From PZPK01 sp965230795 (GTDB lineage Bacteria; Pseudomonadota; Gammaproteobacteria; Pseudomonadales; Oleiphilaceae): 64,000 nt of DNA. Of this stretch, positions 52,933-61,740 are shown in pieces. The notes under the pieces were generated by a model that saw only the letters and a program-made list of their open reading frames with translations, was not told where the DNA came from and searched no databases. Position 1 is the first letter of the stretch, and the number at the start of each line of letters is the position of its first letter. The DNA lies in contig OZ246020.1 in NCBI GenBank assembly GCA_965230795.1, positions 2,666,001 to 2,730,000 of the forward strand, read 5' to 3'. Made by a program: the position numbers and the translations under genes.

Positions 52933-54162
52933 ATGGCTACAACGTCGCTAGACAAAGAAAAGATTCGCTTTTTACTGCTGGAAGGTGTGCACCAATCAGC
53001 GGTCGACACTCTGCACAAAGCGGGTTACACCAATATCGAATATCTGAAAACATCCCTGGCCAATGAAGAGCTGATTGAAAAGGTAAAAGATGCGCATTTT
53101 ATCGGTATTCGATCCCGCACTCAGCTAACGGCCGAGGTTTTCGAAGCGGCCAAGAAACTCATCGCTGTCGGCTGTTTCTGTATTGGTACCAACCAGGTCG
53201 ATCTGAAGGCAGCGACAGCAAAAGGTGTGGCAGTCTTCAATGCGCCTTATTCCAACACTCGCAGCGTTGCCGAGCTGGTTATCGCCGAAGCCATCCTCCT
53301 GCTTCGGGGTATCCCGGAAAAGAACGCCATGGCACATCGGGGCGAATGGCTAAAATCTGCATCAAACAGTTTCGAGATTCGCGGCAAGAGCCTGGGCATC
53401 ATTGGTTACGGCAGCATCGGAAGCCAGCTCAGTGTCCTCGCTGAATCACTGGGCATGAAAGTTTACTTCTACGATATTGTCACCAAATTGCCACTGGGGA
53501 ACGCAACTCAGGTCGACTCTCTGCAAGAACTGTTGGGCCTGTCTGACATTGTCACTCTGCATGTACCCGAGACCGGTTCAACTCAAAATATGATCGGTGA
53601 GAAAGAGTTGAATCAGATGAAGCAAAACGCCATTCTGATCAACGCAGCTCGCGGCACAGTCATTGATATCGATGCGCTGAGCCAGGCTCTGAGAGACAAG
53701 AAACTGCTGGGCGCCGCCATCGACGTATTTCCGGTCGAACCCAAGTCCAACAATGAAGAGTTTGTTTCGCCACTGCGCGAATTCGACAATGTTATCCTTA
53801 CTCCCCATATTGGCGGTAGCACCATGGAAGCTCAGGAAAACATTGGTTTTGAAGTCGGTGATAAGCTGGCTACCTACAGTGACACGGGCACCTCCATCAC
53901 GTCCGTAAACTTTCCTGAAGTCGCCCTGCCCGCGCATCCTGAAAATCACCGCCTCTTGCACATCCACAAAAACGTGCCCGGCGTTATGTCTGAAATTAAC
54001 CAGGTGTTCAGCGACAATAACATCAATATCTGCGGGCAGTATTTGCAGACCAACGAAGATGTTGGTTACGTCGTGATCGACGTGGACAAGGAATACAGCG
54101 ATCTGGCGCTTGAAAAACTCAAGTCAGTGAAAGGTACTGTTCGTTGTCGCGTACTATTCTAG
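52933..54162 (+). CDS. serA: D-3-phosphoglycerate dehydrogenase
   Basis: This 409-residue SerA opens serine synthesis by oxidising 3-phosphoglycerate with NAD; it also reduces 2-oxoglutarate to D-2-hydroxyglutarate in Pseudomonas. Motifs: GIRSRTQLT, the NAD fold SLGIIGYGSIGSQLSVLAES, INAARGTVIDIDAL, the catalytic LTPHIGGSTMEAQENIG, and a C-terminal ACT domain (HKNVPGVMSEINQVFSDNNINI) for serine feedback. Length and ending match the E. coli type. Divergent from its likely partner gene; a terminator follows. Confidence 0.96.
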   Translation: MATTSLDKEKIRFLLLEGVHQSAVDTLHKAGYTNIEYLKTSLANEELIEKVKDAHFIGIRSRTQLTAEVFEAAKKLIAVGCFCIGTNQVDLKAATAKGVAVFNAPYSNTRSVAELVIAEAILLLRGIPEKNAMAHRGEWLKSASNSFEIRGKSLGIIGYGSIGSQLSVLAESLGMKVYFYDIVTKLPLGNATQVDSLQELLGLSDIVTLHVPETGSTQNMIGEKELNQMKQNAILINAARGTVIDIDALSQALRDKKLLGAAIDVFPVEPKSNNEEFVSPLREFDNVILTPHIGGSTMEAQENIGFEVGDKLATYSDTGTSITSVNFPEVALPAHPENHRLLHIHKNVPGVMSEINQVFSDNNINICGQYLQTNEDVGYVVIDVDKEYSDLALEKLKSVKGTVRCRVLF

Positions 54163-54190
54163 CTAAAAGCTTTCCGCTAGTTCAGTAACG

Positions 54191-54223
54191 AAAAGCCGGG
54201 GCCAATGAGGCTCCGGTTTTTTA
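54191..54223. terminator. Bidirectional terminator between serA and a TetR gene
   Basis: AAAAGCCGGGGCC and GGCTCCGGTTTTTT form an 8-pair stem (one G-U) with loop AATGA. It lies between convergent genes; the TetR stop at 54221 overlaps its end. Confidence 0.85.
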
Positions 54224-54787
54224 TTGCGACTCCATTCTATTCATATTCAGATCTTGTTTTAGCATTTCCAGGATTTCAAGGGACAACTGTTTTTGCTTTT
54301 GAGCCGATGGCCTGGGAAAAGAGTTCAAACACCCGATATAGCCATAAAACGCGATTTTTGCGTAAGCCTCACCCTTCCTTTCGTCACCCGCAAGGCGTTT
54401 AAACAAGTCTGTCATCACCGCCAAACGCTTGCTGTCCAGGCGCTCCATATGTGTCCTCACCTGATCGTTATGCGCCGCCCATTGTCGGAATAACAAATCC
54501 TGTTTGTCAGTCAACCTGGAAACAAACTCAATCAGTGAATGAACTTCTTCAGTGGCGTCACGCGATGAAGCATGTGCGGTTTCAAAACCCTTGTCGATGA
54601 CTTCTTTTTCCCATCGAGCAATCATTGCATCGATCAGGTCATTCAGACTGTCAAAGTGGTAGTAGAATGAGCCCCGGGTGACGCCAAGGGATTCGGCCAG
54701 CTTGACGATCGACAGACGGCTGGCACCGTGTTTCGACAACATTGTGAGTGCTGCGTCTATCCAGGATTGCTTTGACAACTGCGCCAT
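54221..54787 (-). CDS. TetR/AcrR family transcriptional regulator
   Basis: This 188-residue regulator has a helix-turn-helix at 20-50 (KLAESLGVTRGSFYYHFDSLNDL) and a helical ligand domain. It is divergent from an acyl-CoA dehydrogenase gene, with two ATACAGCCYTGTAT palindromes between them, so it most likely represses that gene and itself and is relieved by an acyl-CoA. GGAAGAGCGC precedes the ATG at 54787. Confidence 0.9.
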   Translation of the reverse strand: MAQLSKQSWIDAALTMLSKHGASRLSIVKLAESLGVTRGSFYYHFDSLNDLIDAMIARWEKEVIDKGFETAHASSRDATEEVHSLIEFVSRLTDKQDLLFRQWAAHNDQVRTHMERLDSKRLAVMTDLFKRLAGDERKGEAYAKIAFYGYIGCLNSFPRPSAQKQKQLSLEILEMLKQDLNMNRMESQ

Positions 54788-54819
54788 GCGCTCTTCCACT
54801 TGTCCGATTATTAATAAAC

Positions 54820-54833
54820 ATACAGCCTTGTAT
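54820..54833. promoter_or_regulatory. TetR operator candidate 1
   Basis: ATACAGCCTTGTAT, within the shared context AACATACAGCC. Near-palindrome placed 33 bases before the regulator start. Confidence 0.65.
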
Positions 54834-54863
54834 TTTATAGGACCTGCCAATAAACTGCACAAC

Positions 54864-54877
54864 ATACAGCCCTGTAT
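54864..54877. promoter_or_regulatory. TetR operator candidate 2
   Basis: ATACAGCCCTGTAT, perfectly palindromic, 44 bases (about four helix turns) from copy 1. It overlaps a TATTAT hexamer (54875-54880) that could be the -10 box of the dehydrogenase gene. Confidence 0.7.
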
Positions 54878-54908
54878 TATTTTAATAACAAGCGAGAGAG
54901 ATCAGGCC

Positions 54909-56057
54909 ATGACCGGTTTTGAAGACTATTTTGGAGAAACCCAGAATATCGTGCGCGCCAACGTTCGAAGATTTGTCGAACAGGAGATCCAGCCCTTTGT
55001 CGAAGAATGGGAAGAGGAAGGCAGTTTTCCAAGGGAACTCTTCAAGAAAGCAGGAAATGCAGGGATCCTTGGCATTGGTCACCCGGAAGAGTATGGCGGT
55101 TCAGGCGAGGGGGATATATTCAGCAAGATCGCTGCTTCGGAAGAATTGATGCGGGCCAGCTCTGGTGGGCTCGTCGCAAGTCTTGGTTCCATTGATATTG
55201 GCCTGCCACCTGTCTGGCGCTGGGGAAGTGAGCCCCTCAAACAGCGCATCGTTCCGGAAGTTATCAGCGGCAATAGAATTGCTGCGCTCGCGATTACCGA
55301 ACCAGGCGGTGGCTCAGATGTCGCCAACCTAAGAACCACGGCCAAAAAAGACGGCAACGATTACATTATCAACGGCAGCAAGACCTTTATCACCAGCGGG
55401 CATCGGGCAGATTACTATACTGTTGCCGTCAGGACAGGCGGTGATGGCTATGGTGGAATTAGCCTCATCCTGGTCGAGGCAGACAGACCCGGTTTTTCCC
55501 GGGGCAAGAACCTCAAGAAAACAGGTTGGTGGGCCAGCGACACGGCTGAGCTGTTCTTTGAAGATTGCAGGGTGCCGCAGGAAAACCTTGTTGGCGCAGA
55601 AAACACAGGCTTTGTAGCCATCATGTCCAACTTCGCACTGGAGCGACTCGCTCTGTGTGTGATGGCAAATATGACCAGCGAACTCGCACTGGAGGCGAGC
55701 TTGAATTATGCAAGGGAGCGCAATGCCTTTGGACGCCCTATCGGCAAGTTCCAGATCACTCGACACAAACTTGCGGAAATGGCGACCCAACTGGAAGCCA
55801 GCAAAACACTGACGTATCGCCTCGCCCAGCGAATCCAGGCCGGACAAACTGTCGTGAAAGAAATATCCATGGCCAAAAATTTCGCGACCAACACCAGTGA
55901 TCGCATCACCTATGATGCCGTGCAGATTTTTGGCGGTATGGGGTACATGCGAGGTAGCGTGGTAGAAAGACTGGCCCGGGACAATCGTATTTTATCTATT
56001 GGTGGCGGAACCTACGAAATCATGAATGAGGTTATTGCCAAACAGCTCGGAATATAG
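54909..56057 (+). CDS. Acyl-CoA dehydrogenase
   Basis: This 382-residue FAD acyl-CoA dehydrogenase has family motifs ITEPGGGSDVANLRTTAKK, FITSG, FEDCRVPQENLVG and QIFGGMGYMRGSVVERLARDNRI with GGGTYEIM. It is distinct from the terpene-operon dehydrogenase. The ATG at 54909 has GAGAGAG upstream and the preceding open frame is chance. It is controlled, by inference, by the divergent TetR protein. Chain specificity is unknown. Confidence 0.92.
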   Translation: MTGFEDYFGETQNIVRANVRRFVEQEIQPFVEEWEEEGSFPRELFKKAGNAGILGIGHPEEYGGSGEGDIFSKIAASEELMRASSGGLVASLGSIDIGLPPVWRWGSEPLKQRIVPEVISGNRIAALAITEPGGGSDVANLRTTAKKDGNDYIINGSKTFITSGHRADYYTVAVRTGGDGYGGISLILVEADRPGFSRGKNLKKTGWWASDTAELFFEDCRVPQENLVGAENTGFVAIMSNFALERLALCVMANMTSELALEASLNYARERNAFGRPIGKFQITRHKLAEMATQLEASKTLTYRLAQRIQAGQTVVKEISMAKNFATNTSDRITYDAVQIFGGMGYMRGSVVERLARDNRILSIGGGTYEIMNEVIAKQLGI

Positions 56058-56062
56058 CTGGA

Positions 56063-57007
56063 TCAGCCAGACAGTTCAGATCTGACTGCATTGAAAACGG
56101 CCTCGCGCTTGTCCTTGGTTTCGTTAACCAAATGATGCCGTCCATCTTCAATGTAGATAAGCTTCACCTCCTGAAACAGGCGCTTTAACACTTCGAGATT
56201 GTGTTTCCAGTCGACAGTATGATCACCTGTCCCCTGTACTATAGTGACTTTGCGCGGAACAGTCTGCCCGCTCTCTATTCTGGGCACCCAGTCTTTTAAG
56301 GCTGCGATCCAGTCTACTGCCAACCATTTGGACTGCAGAGGATCGTTTTTCTTCAGGAATGTCACGAAAGACTGGTCATGGCTGTTTTGAGAAAAGGTGC
56401 GATACCAGACATTCAAAAATGGCGATACCACCGCGTGCAGACGTGTGATGGACTTCCAGCCCACGGGCCTGACCAATGGGGCCAGTAATACAACCTTATC
56501 AAAGCTTGCTACCTGATTACTCTCCATCAGCAGACGATCAATCAGCACCGCACCACCGGTACTCTGCCCCACCGCATGGAAAGGTTCCGGTAGATGTGTG
56601 CGACACTCTTCCAGACAGGCATCCATCGCATCCTGATATTGCTGAAAACTGTGAATTGAAGTGGGCTGACCACTGGAAAGGCCATGACCCGGCATATCAT
56701 GGACAACAACCGCATAGTCCTGTTCGAGGAGGAACTGGACCAAATGCCCGTAAATGCCAGCGTGATCAAAATAGCCGTGAAACACAAAAACCGTTGCTTT
56801 GGCACGCTTCGGTTTGAAGGTCTGGATTACAATGCGAAAGTCAGGTGAATCCACCCAGCCTATACGCTGATCAAGCCCGGACACCCTTGCTGAAAAATCA
56901 ATTTTGTAATAGTTCCGGTAGGCCTTAACTGCGTCGCTCGTGTTGGGTTTACCTTTAAAGGTAAACCGTGACAACTCCATCAATAACTTATCACGATCCC
57001 ACTGCAT
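56063..57007 (-). CDS. Alpha/beta hydrolase (Hydrolase_4/monoacylglycerol-lipase type)
   Basis: This 314-residue alpha/beta hydrolase has the oxyanion segment VFVFHGYFDHAG, the nucleophile elbow GQSTGG (Ser~153), acid Asp in QGTGDHTVDW and catalytic His in DGRHHLVNE. It resembles lysophospholipase/monoacylglycerol lipase. There is no signal peptide. It converges with the acyl-CoA dehydrogenase gene 5 bases apart, and could supply it with fatty acids. Confidence 0.88.
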   Translation of the reverse strand: MQWDRDKLLMELSRFTFKGKPNTSDAVKAYRNYYKIDFSARVSGLDQRIGWVDSPDFRIVIQTFKPKRAKATVFVFHGYFDHAGIYGHLVQFLLEQDYAVVVHDMPGHGLSSGQPTSIHSFQQYQDAMDACLEECRTHLPEPFHAVGQSTGGAVLIDRLLMESNQVASFDKVVLLAPLVRPVGWKSITRLHAVVSPFLNVWYRTFSQNSHDQSFVTFLKKNDPLQSKWLAVDWIAALKDWVPRIESGQTVPRKVTIVQGTGDHTVDWKHNLEVLKRLFQEVKLIYIEDGRHHLVNETKDKREAVFNAVRSELSG

Positions 57008-57154
57008 GCAAGCGCCTACCTATAGAACAAACGATCAGCGAACGTTCTTAATGTCACGTTCAGTGCACGTTTTACATTGTTTAAAATTACAAAGGTAACA
57101 GTCTAGAAAAGATTCGTTACAATTAAACTTCGACGAATTGGGCGAGTTTATTCC
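57008..57154. other. Intergenic leader of the micro-ORF
   Basis: AT-rich spacer between the hydrolase gene and the 32-codon frame at 57155. I see no RNA gene; promoters cannot be fixed. Confidence 0.35.
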
Positions 57155-57253
57155 ATGAGACAAGAAAGTAAACCATTTACCCTGATTGATTTTGTACTGG
57201 CAACTACAATAAGTGGCATTCTGTTGGGTTTCTTTATCCAACAGCTGGTCTGA
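57155..57253 (+). CDS. Possible 32-residue single-pass membrane peptide with a pilin-like N terminus
   Basis: The frame reads MRQESKPFTLIDFVLATTIS then GILLGFFIQQLV. A short polar, basic leader is followed by one hydrophobic segment. PFTLIDFVLA resembles the type IV pilin processing site GFTLIELMIV, with Pro for the -1 Gly and Asp for Glu+5. The ribosome site is weak (GGGCGAG about 9 bases before). It is too short for a full pilin. It may be a real small membrane protein, or chance. Confidence 0.4.
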   Translation: MRQESKPFTLIDFVLATTISGILLGFFIQQLV

Positions 57254-57271
57254 AACCTGAAAAGAGAAACA

Positions 57272-57294
57272 AAGCGCCTGGCATGAAGGCGCCT
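57272..57294 (-). terminator. Probable terminator after the lipoprotein gene
   Basis: GCGCC (57274-57278) and GGCGC (57288-57292) pair; on the minus strand a TTTGTTT stretch follows. Stem is short. Confidence 0.5.
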
Positions 57295-57354
57295 CTCACT
57301 GACTCGCATTCACGAGGTTTGCGAGGCTGCCTTTTTAGTGGCTTTTACATTCAG

Positions 57355-59193
57355 CTATTCACTGAACAAAGCACTTACCTGGCGATAGTTAATCCCATCA
57401 AAGTCATACCATAGACCCAGCATCCTGCCATCCTGCTTGATCTGAACGAGCTTATTGGACGCAGCAAGCGTACCGGGTGTCATGATCTGCGCTGAGTCTG
57501 ACCAGCTATCAAATTTCGTAAAGCGACCGTACCACACTTGTGAAGAACCTGATGCCGATTCTCTCAGCCAATAGGCGATGGCATGCCCTTCATAATCGAA
57601 TGCAATGCGGGGCTCCAGAAAGTCGACATTCGCTTCACTTGTCAGTGATTCTGCTTCGAGCCAACCTGTGTCGGGCTCGAAGCGTCTTACGAATACAACA
57701 TCATTTGCACCTTCGTCCTGAATCCAAACCAGAAACCCATTTCCATCTTTATCAAATGAGACTTGAGGCTTTGTTGCAGGTCCTCGGTCATCCAGCTCCA
57801 TTTTTTGTACTTGCGACCAGGATCCTGCTGCGTAACGAGCGCCCCAGATGTTTTTTCGGATACCATCAGACTGTTCCCAGGCCAGAAAACCATCATTGCG
57901 AGGATCTATCGCCAATGCAGGCCTGGAAACATTGCCACTATCACTCACATCCACCCGCTGAGGTGCACTCCAGCCACTCGAAGGCCGGTAGCGGGAACTC
58001 ATAAGGCGATCATTGCTGTCATCTACTTGAACCCACGCTGATAAAAACTGACCGCTGGACAACACCTCAAGCGCAGGTGTATTCGCATCCGTGAGAACAC
58101 TACCTGAAAGACTTTCAGCAGGCTCCCAAGCCTCCAAAACCGGGTCAAATCGTCGACTGAAGAGCTCAAAATAACGCCCAGCGCCTGGATCCAGGTCATC
58201 AATATTTTCTTCCTGGCGCCACAAAACGAAAATACTTCCATCTTCACCGATACCCGAAACAGGTGAGTTGGCCGCGTAGTCCGGATCCTGCGCACTGATA
58301 TTGACTGCCTCGGTCCAGGCGCCTGACTCAAAACGACTTACCCATATTGAGGAAGACTGCCCCGCTGCCGCAGCCTGATACCATGTCGCAACAACAAGCC
58401 CATCCTCATTAATGTTTATACTTGGCGCAAAAGCACTCGCATCATCAACGTCGTCAAGTCGAGTACTCGAGCCCCATGAAGCGCTATCTGAATCGTAGGT
58501 CGCTACGTGGATCTGAGAAAAGCCACCGACATATTGCCGCCAAATGCCATAAATCTGACCTTCAGCGTTACCTGTAAGGTCAGTATCAAAGACATTTCCC
58601 GTACCCGCATCGTTGATGAAGTCACCCGTTGACCACTCACCATCGGCGATGCTGAACACTATTCGAGTTTCACCGCTGAAATAGTTCGACTCATCTCTTG
58701 TGGTTCCAGACTGGTCTGCCAAATCTCTGAGATTCTCATTGACTTCCACTGTATAAGTTGAATTGAGAGCAAAACGACCACTGACAGGTGTAACCGTTGC
58801 GACACTTGCATCAATATCGATCTCCTCTCCGGTGACCAAATCACTGCCGATAGCGGGAATCAAGGAAAGCACAATAGACGGCGTTCTGGGCTCGGCAATC
58901 AGGCCCTCGTTCTGGTTATTTTCCCCTGAAAATAGAACAATGCCACCGCCCTCGTTCAACAAGGTTCCATCAAACACACTATCTGGATCGAGCTCTTCGG
59001 AAAACTCCAGCCTGACTTCAATGGTAGGATCAAGATCTTCCGACTCTGTTTCCGGAAAGCCACTGACCAGTTCTGGCGGTGTGGTATCTACAGGAGGATC
59101 ATTGAGTTCACGACCGCTGTCGCTGCTGGAACAGGCAGACAAGCCTACAAATGACAATACCGCGAGCAGGTAAGCAAATGCCGAAAAGCGCAT
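57355..59193 (-). CDS. Lipoprotein with Ig-like and beta-propeller-like repeats
   Basis: This 612-residue protein has a lipoprotein signal (LLAVLSFVGLSACSSS; lipobox LSAC). A Big_5/SbsA-type Ig-like domain follows (TTPPELVSGFPETESEDLDPT, LEFSEELDPDSVFDGTLL, ~35-190). About seven repeated blocks of the type SW(S/G)... A... W... G then cover ~205-600, as in sialidase-like propellers (for example FLAWEQSDGIRKNIWGARYAAGSWSQ). It is anchored in the outer membrane or exposed. No catalytic residues are recognisable. ATG at 59193 chosen because the longer frame lacks a signal. Confidence 0.82.
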   Translation of the reverse strand: MRFSAFAYLLAVLSFVGLSACSSSDSGRELNDPPVDTTPPELVSGFPETESEDLDPTIEVRLEFSEELDPDSVFDGTLLNEGGGIVLFSGENNQNEGLIAEPRTPSIVLSLIPAIGSDLVTGEEIDIDASVATVTPVSGRFALNSTYTVEVNENLRDLADQSGTTRDESNYFSGETRIVFSIADGEWSTGDFINDAGTGNVFDTDLTGNAEGQIYGIWRQYVGGFSQIHVATYDSDSASWGSSTRLDDVDDASAFAPSININEDGLVVATWYQAAAAGQSSSIWVSRFESGAWTEAVNISAQDPDYAANSPVSGIGEDGSIFVLWRQEENIDDLDPGAGRYFELFSRRFDPVLEAWEPAESLSGSVLTDANTPALEVLSSGQFLSAWVQVDDSNDRLMSSRYRPSSGWSAPQRVDVSDSGNVSRPALAIDPRNDGFLAWEQSDGIRKNIWGARYAAGSWSQVQKMELDDRGPATKPQVSFDKDGNGFLVWIQDEGANDVVFVRRFEPDTGWLEAESLTSEANVDFLEPRIAFDYEGHAIAYWLRESASGSSQVWYGRFTKFDSWSDSAQIMTPGTLAASNKLVQIKQDGRMLGLWYDFDGINYRQVSALFSE

Positions 59194-59331
59194 TGAAACT
59201 CCGTTTATCAGGAATAGATCCACTGGGAAAAACAACCTGGATTTATACCATGAGGCTGGCAAGGGCACTATCACCGAATGCCAAATGTGTGCGACATGTA
59301 TCAGCTTGTAAGCGGATCTCGGGGCAGAAAC

Positions 59332-59362
59332 AAAAACAGCCCGACAAAGCGGGCTGTTTTTT
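59332..59362. terminator. Bidirectional intrinsic terminator after fba
   Basis: AACAGCCCG and CGGGCTGTT (59335-59343 and 59350-59358) form a perfect 9-base stem. T-rich runs follow in both directions. It ends the pgk/fba transcript on the minus strand. Confidence 0.85.
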
Positions 59363-59385
59363 GGTAAGCGAGTAGCTGTTATTTG

Positions 59386-60438
59386 TTACTTCAGCTCGCC
59401 TGTCTGGTATTTTTCAAACATTGCTTCCAGACTAACCGGCTTGATCTTCGATGCATTGCCCGCGGTCCCAAAGGCTTCATAACGAGCCACGACAATTTCC
59501 TTCATGGCAGTTACGGTTTCCTTAAGATATTTGCGTGGATCAAACTCAGCCTTGTGAGTCGCCATAAAGCGTCGCACTGCGCCGGTTGAAGCCAATCGTA
59601 GATCCGTATCGATGTTGACCTTGCGTACGCCGTGTTTGATGCCCTCGCAAATCTGTTCCACCGGAACACCGTAGGTTTCCGGGATTTCGCCACCGAACTC
59701 ATTGATGATCGCCAACCATTCCTGGGGAACAGAAGACGAGCCATGCATGACGAGATGAGTGTTGGGAATGCGCTCGTGGATCGCTTTGATACGATCGATG
59801 GCCAGAATATCACCAGTGGGTGGACGCGTGAATTTATACGCTCCATGACTGGTTCCACAGGCAATCGCCAAGGCATCAACACCCGTCTGTTGAACAAAAT
59901 CCGCCGCCTCTTCCGGATCCGTCAACATCTGGTCATGGCTGAGTGTACCTTCAGCACCGATACCATCCTCTTCGCCTGCCTGTCCGGTTTCCAATGACCC
60001 CAGACACCCTAATTCGCCCTCTACCGAAACACCGCAGGCGTGTGCCATTTCAACGGTTCGTCGTGTCACATCCACATTGTATTCATAGGACGTAGGCGTC
60101 TTGCCGTCTTCTCCCAGAGAGCCATCCATCATCACGGATGAAAATCCCAGTTGAATAGAACGTTGGCATACAGCGGGAGACGTACCGTGATCCTGATGCA
60201 TGACAACTGGAATATGGGGAAACTCTTCAATGGCCGCTAAAATCAGGTGGCGCAAAAAAGGAGCGCCGGCATATTTTCGCGCGCCCGCAGAAGCTTGCAC
60301 GATGACCGGACTGGACGTCTCATCCGCCCCTTCCATGATTGCGCGCATCTGCTCCAGATTATTAACGTTGAATGCGGGTACACCGTAACCATTCTCTGCT
60401 GCATGATCCAGCAACTGTCGCATACTGATTAAAGCCAT
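59386..60438 (-). CDS. fba: Fructose-bisphosphate aldolase, class II
   Basis: This 350-residue zinc aldolase cleaves fructose-1,6-bisphosphate or joins triose phosphates. Motifs are VMHQDHGTSPAVCQRSIQLGFSSVMMDGS (split: metal His and Asp), GTSHGAYKF and MHGSSSVPQEW, as in the Calvin-cycle-subtype (CbbA/FbaA-II) group. It is the last gene of the tkt-epd-pgk-fba order common in gammaproteobacteria. A terminator follows. Confidence 0.95.
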   Translation of the reverse strand: MALISMRQLLDHAAENGYGVPAFNVNNLEQMRAIMEGADETSSPVIVQASAGARKYAGAPFLRHLILAAIEEFPHIPVVMHQDHGTSPAVCQRSIQLGFSSVMMDGSLGEDGKTPTSYEYNVDVTRRTVEMAHACGVSVEGELGCLGSLETGQAGEEDGIGAEGTLSHDQMLTDPEEAADFVQQTGVDALAIACGTSHGAYKFTRPPTGDILAIDRIKAIHERIPNTHLVMHGSSSVPQEWLAIINEFGGEIPETYGVPVEQICEGIKHGVRKVNIDTDLRLASTGAVRRFMATHKAEFDPRKYLKETVTAMKEIVVARYEAFGTAGNASKIKPVSLEAMFEKYQTGELK

Positions 60439-60525
60439 TTTCTATCTCCTTAGGCTGTGCCTGAATTCTGGTTTGAAAGAGTGCGATATACAGGCACTCT
60501 GTTCTATCATTTTACATTTACTCGA

Positions 60526-61689
60526 TTAAGTGTTGGCGCGCTCAGTCAACATGGCAACGGCGGGCAAGGTTTTGCCTTCAACAAACTCGAGAAAGGCTCC
60601 GCCACCGGTTGAAATGTAAGAAACTTTTTCAGCAATACCATATTTGTCTACCGCAGCAAGCGTATCGCCTCCCCCGGCAATAGAGAAAGCATCACTGTTG
60701 GCAATCGCTTCGGAGAGAGCCTGTGTGCCGGCACCGAACTGATCAAATTCAAATACACCAACCGGCCCATTCCATATAATCGTACCTGCGTTTTGCAATA
60801 TTGTGGCAAACGCCTTAGCAGTATCAGGTCCCACATCAAATATCATGTCGTCTGCAGCAACCTCATCTATGCCAATGCAATGAGCTTCTGCGGATTCTGA
60901 AAACTCTTTACCCACCACGACATCACTCGGGAGAGGAATATCGGTCTTTGAAGCCAGCTCACGAGCGTTTTCAATAAGATCCTCTTCATATAGAGATTTA
61001 CCTACCGGATGCCCTGCGGCGGCAAGAAAGGTATTGGCAATGCCTCCACCCACGATCAGTTGATCAACCTTGTCAGAAAGAGATTCCAGAACCGTCAGCT
61101 TGGTTGATACTTTGGAACCACCGACAATGGCGACCAAAGGCCGTTTGGGATGTTCGAGAGCATTTGCCAGGGCTTCCAGCTCAGCTGCCAGAAGAGGCCC
61201 CGCACAAGCAACCGGTGCAAACTTGCCTACACCATGCGTCGAAGCCTGAGCTCGGTGGGCAGTACCGAACGCATCCATTACATACACATCACAAAGGCTT
61301 GCATACTGCCGGGAGAGCGTTTCGTCATCCTTTTTCTCGCCTTTGTTGAAGCGCACGTTTTCAAACAGAACAACTTCCCCGTCCTGAATGTCACGAGGCG
61401 TTGACCAATCCTTGATCAATTCAACCGGCCGACCCAGTAAGCCCGCCAAGTGCTTAGCTACCGGCTTGAGCGAAAACTCCTCCGCGTACTCACCTTCGGT
61501 GGGACGTCCAAGATGCGACATCAACATCACTTTGGCACCCGCCTTCACCGCCAGCTCAATTGTCGGTAGCGAGGCACGGATGCGCGCGTCACTTGTCACT
61601 TTCCCATCTTTAACAGGTACATTGAGATCCTCGCGGATTAACACCCTTTTCCCGCGCAGATCCAGATCGGCCATCTTAACAATACTCAT
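60526..61689 (-). CDS. pgk: Phosphoglycerate kinase
   Basis: This 387-residue kinase transfers phosphate between 1,3-bisphosphoglycerate and ADP in glycolysis. Motifs: REDLNVPVKDG, SHLGRPTEGEY, LFENVRFNKGEKKDD, IVGGSKVSTKLTVLESL and YISTGGGAFLEFVEGK. Full length. It lies between epd and fba, and the 87-base gap to fba has no evident terminator, so the two are probably co-transcribed. Confidence 0.97.
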   Translation of the reverse strand: MSIVKMADLDLRGKRVLIREDLNVPVKDGKVTSDARIRASLPTIELAVKAGAKVMLMSHLGRPTEGEYAEEFSLKPVAKHLAGLLGRPVELIKDWSTPRDIQDGEVVLFENVRFNKGEKKDDETLSRQYASLCDVYVMDAFGTAHRAQASTHGVGKFAPVACAGPLLAAELEALANALEHPKRPLVAIVGGSKVSTKLTVLESLSDKVDQLIVGGGIANTFLAAAGHPVGKSLYEEDLIENARELASKTDIPLPSDVVVGKEFSESAEAHCIGIDEVAADDMIFDVGPDTAKAFATILQNAGTIIWNGPVGVFEFDQFGAGTQALSEAIANSDAFSIAGGGDTLAAVDKYGIAEKVSYISTGGGAFLEFVEGKTLPAVAMLTERANT

Positions 61690-61740
61690 AGTATTCCTCG
61701 GTATGAATAGAAAGACTCGGTCCGAACATGCTCACCTCAT

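Noticed and set aside
57035..57241. 68-codon minus frame in the hydrolase/lipoprotein spacer
   Set aside because: No ribosome site; the Cys/Lys/Asn-rich composition looks random. The opposite-strand 32-codon frame is more protein-like.
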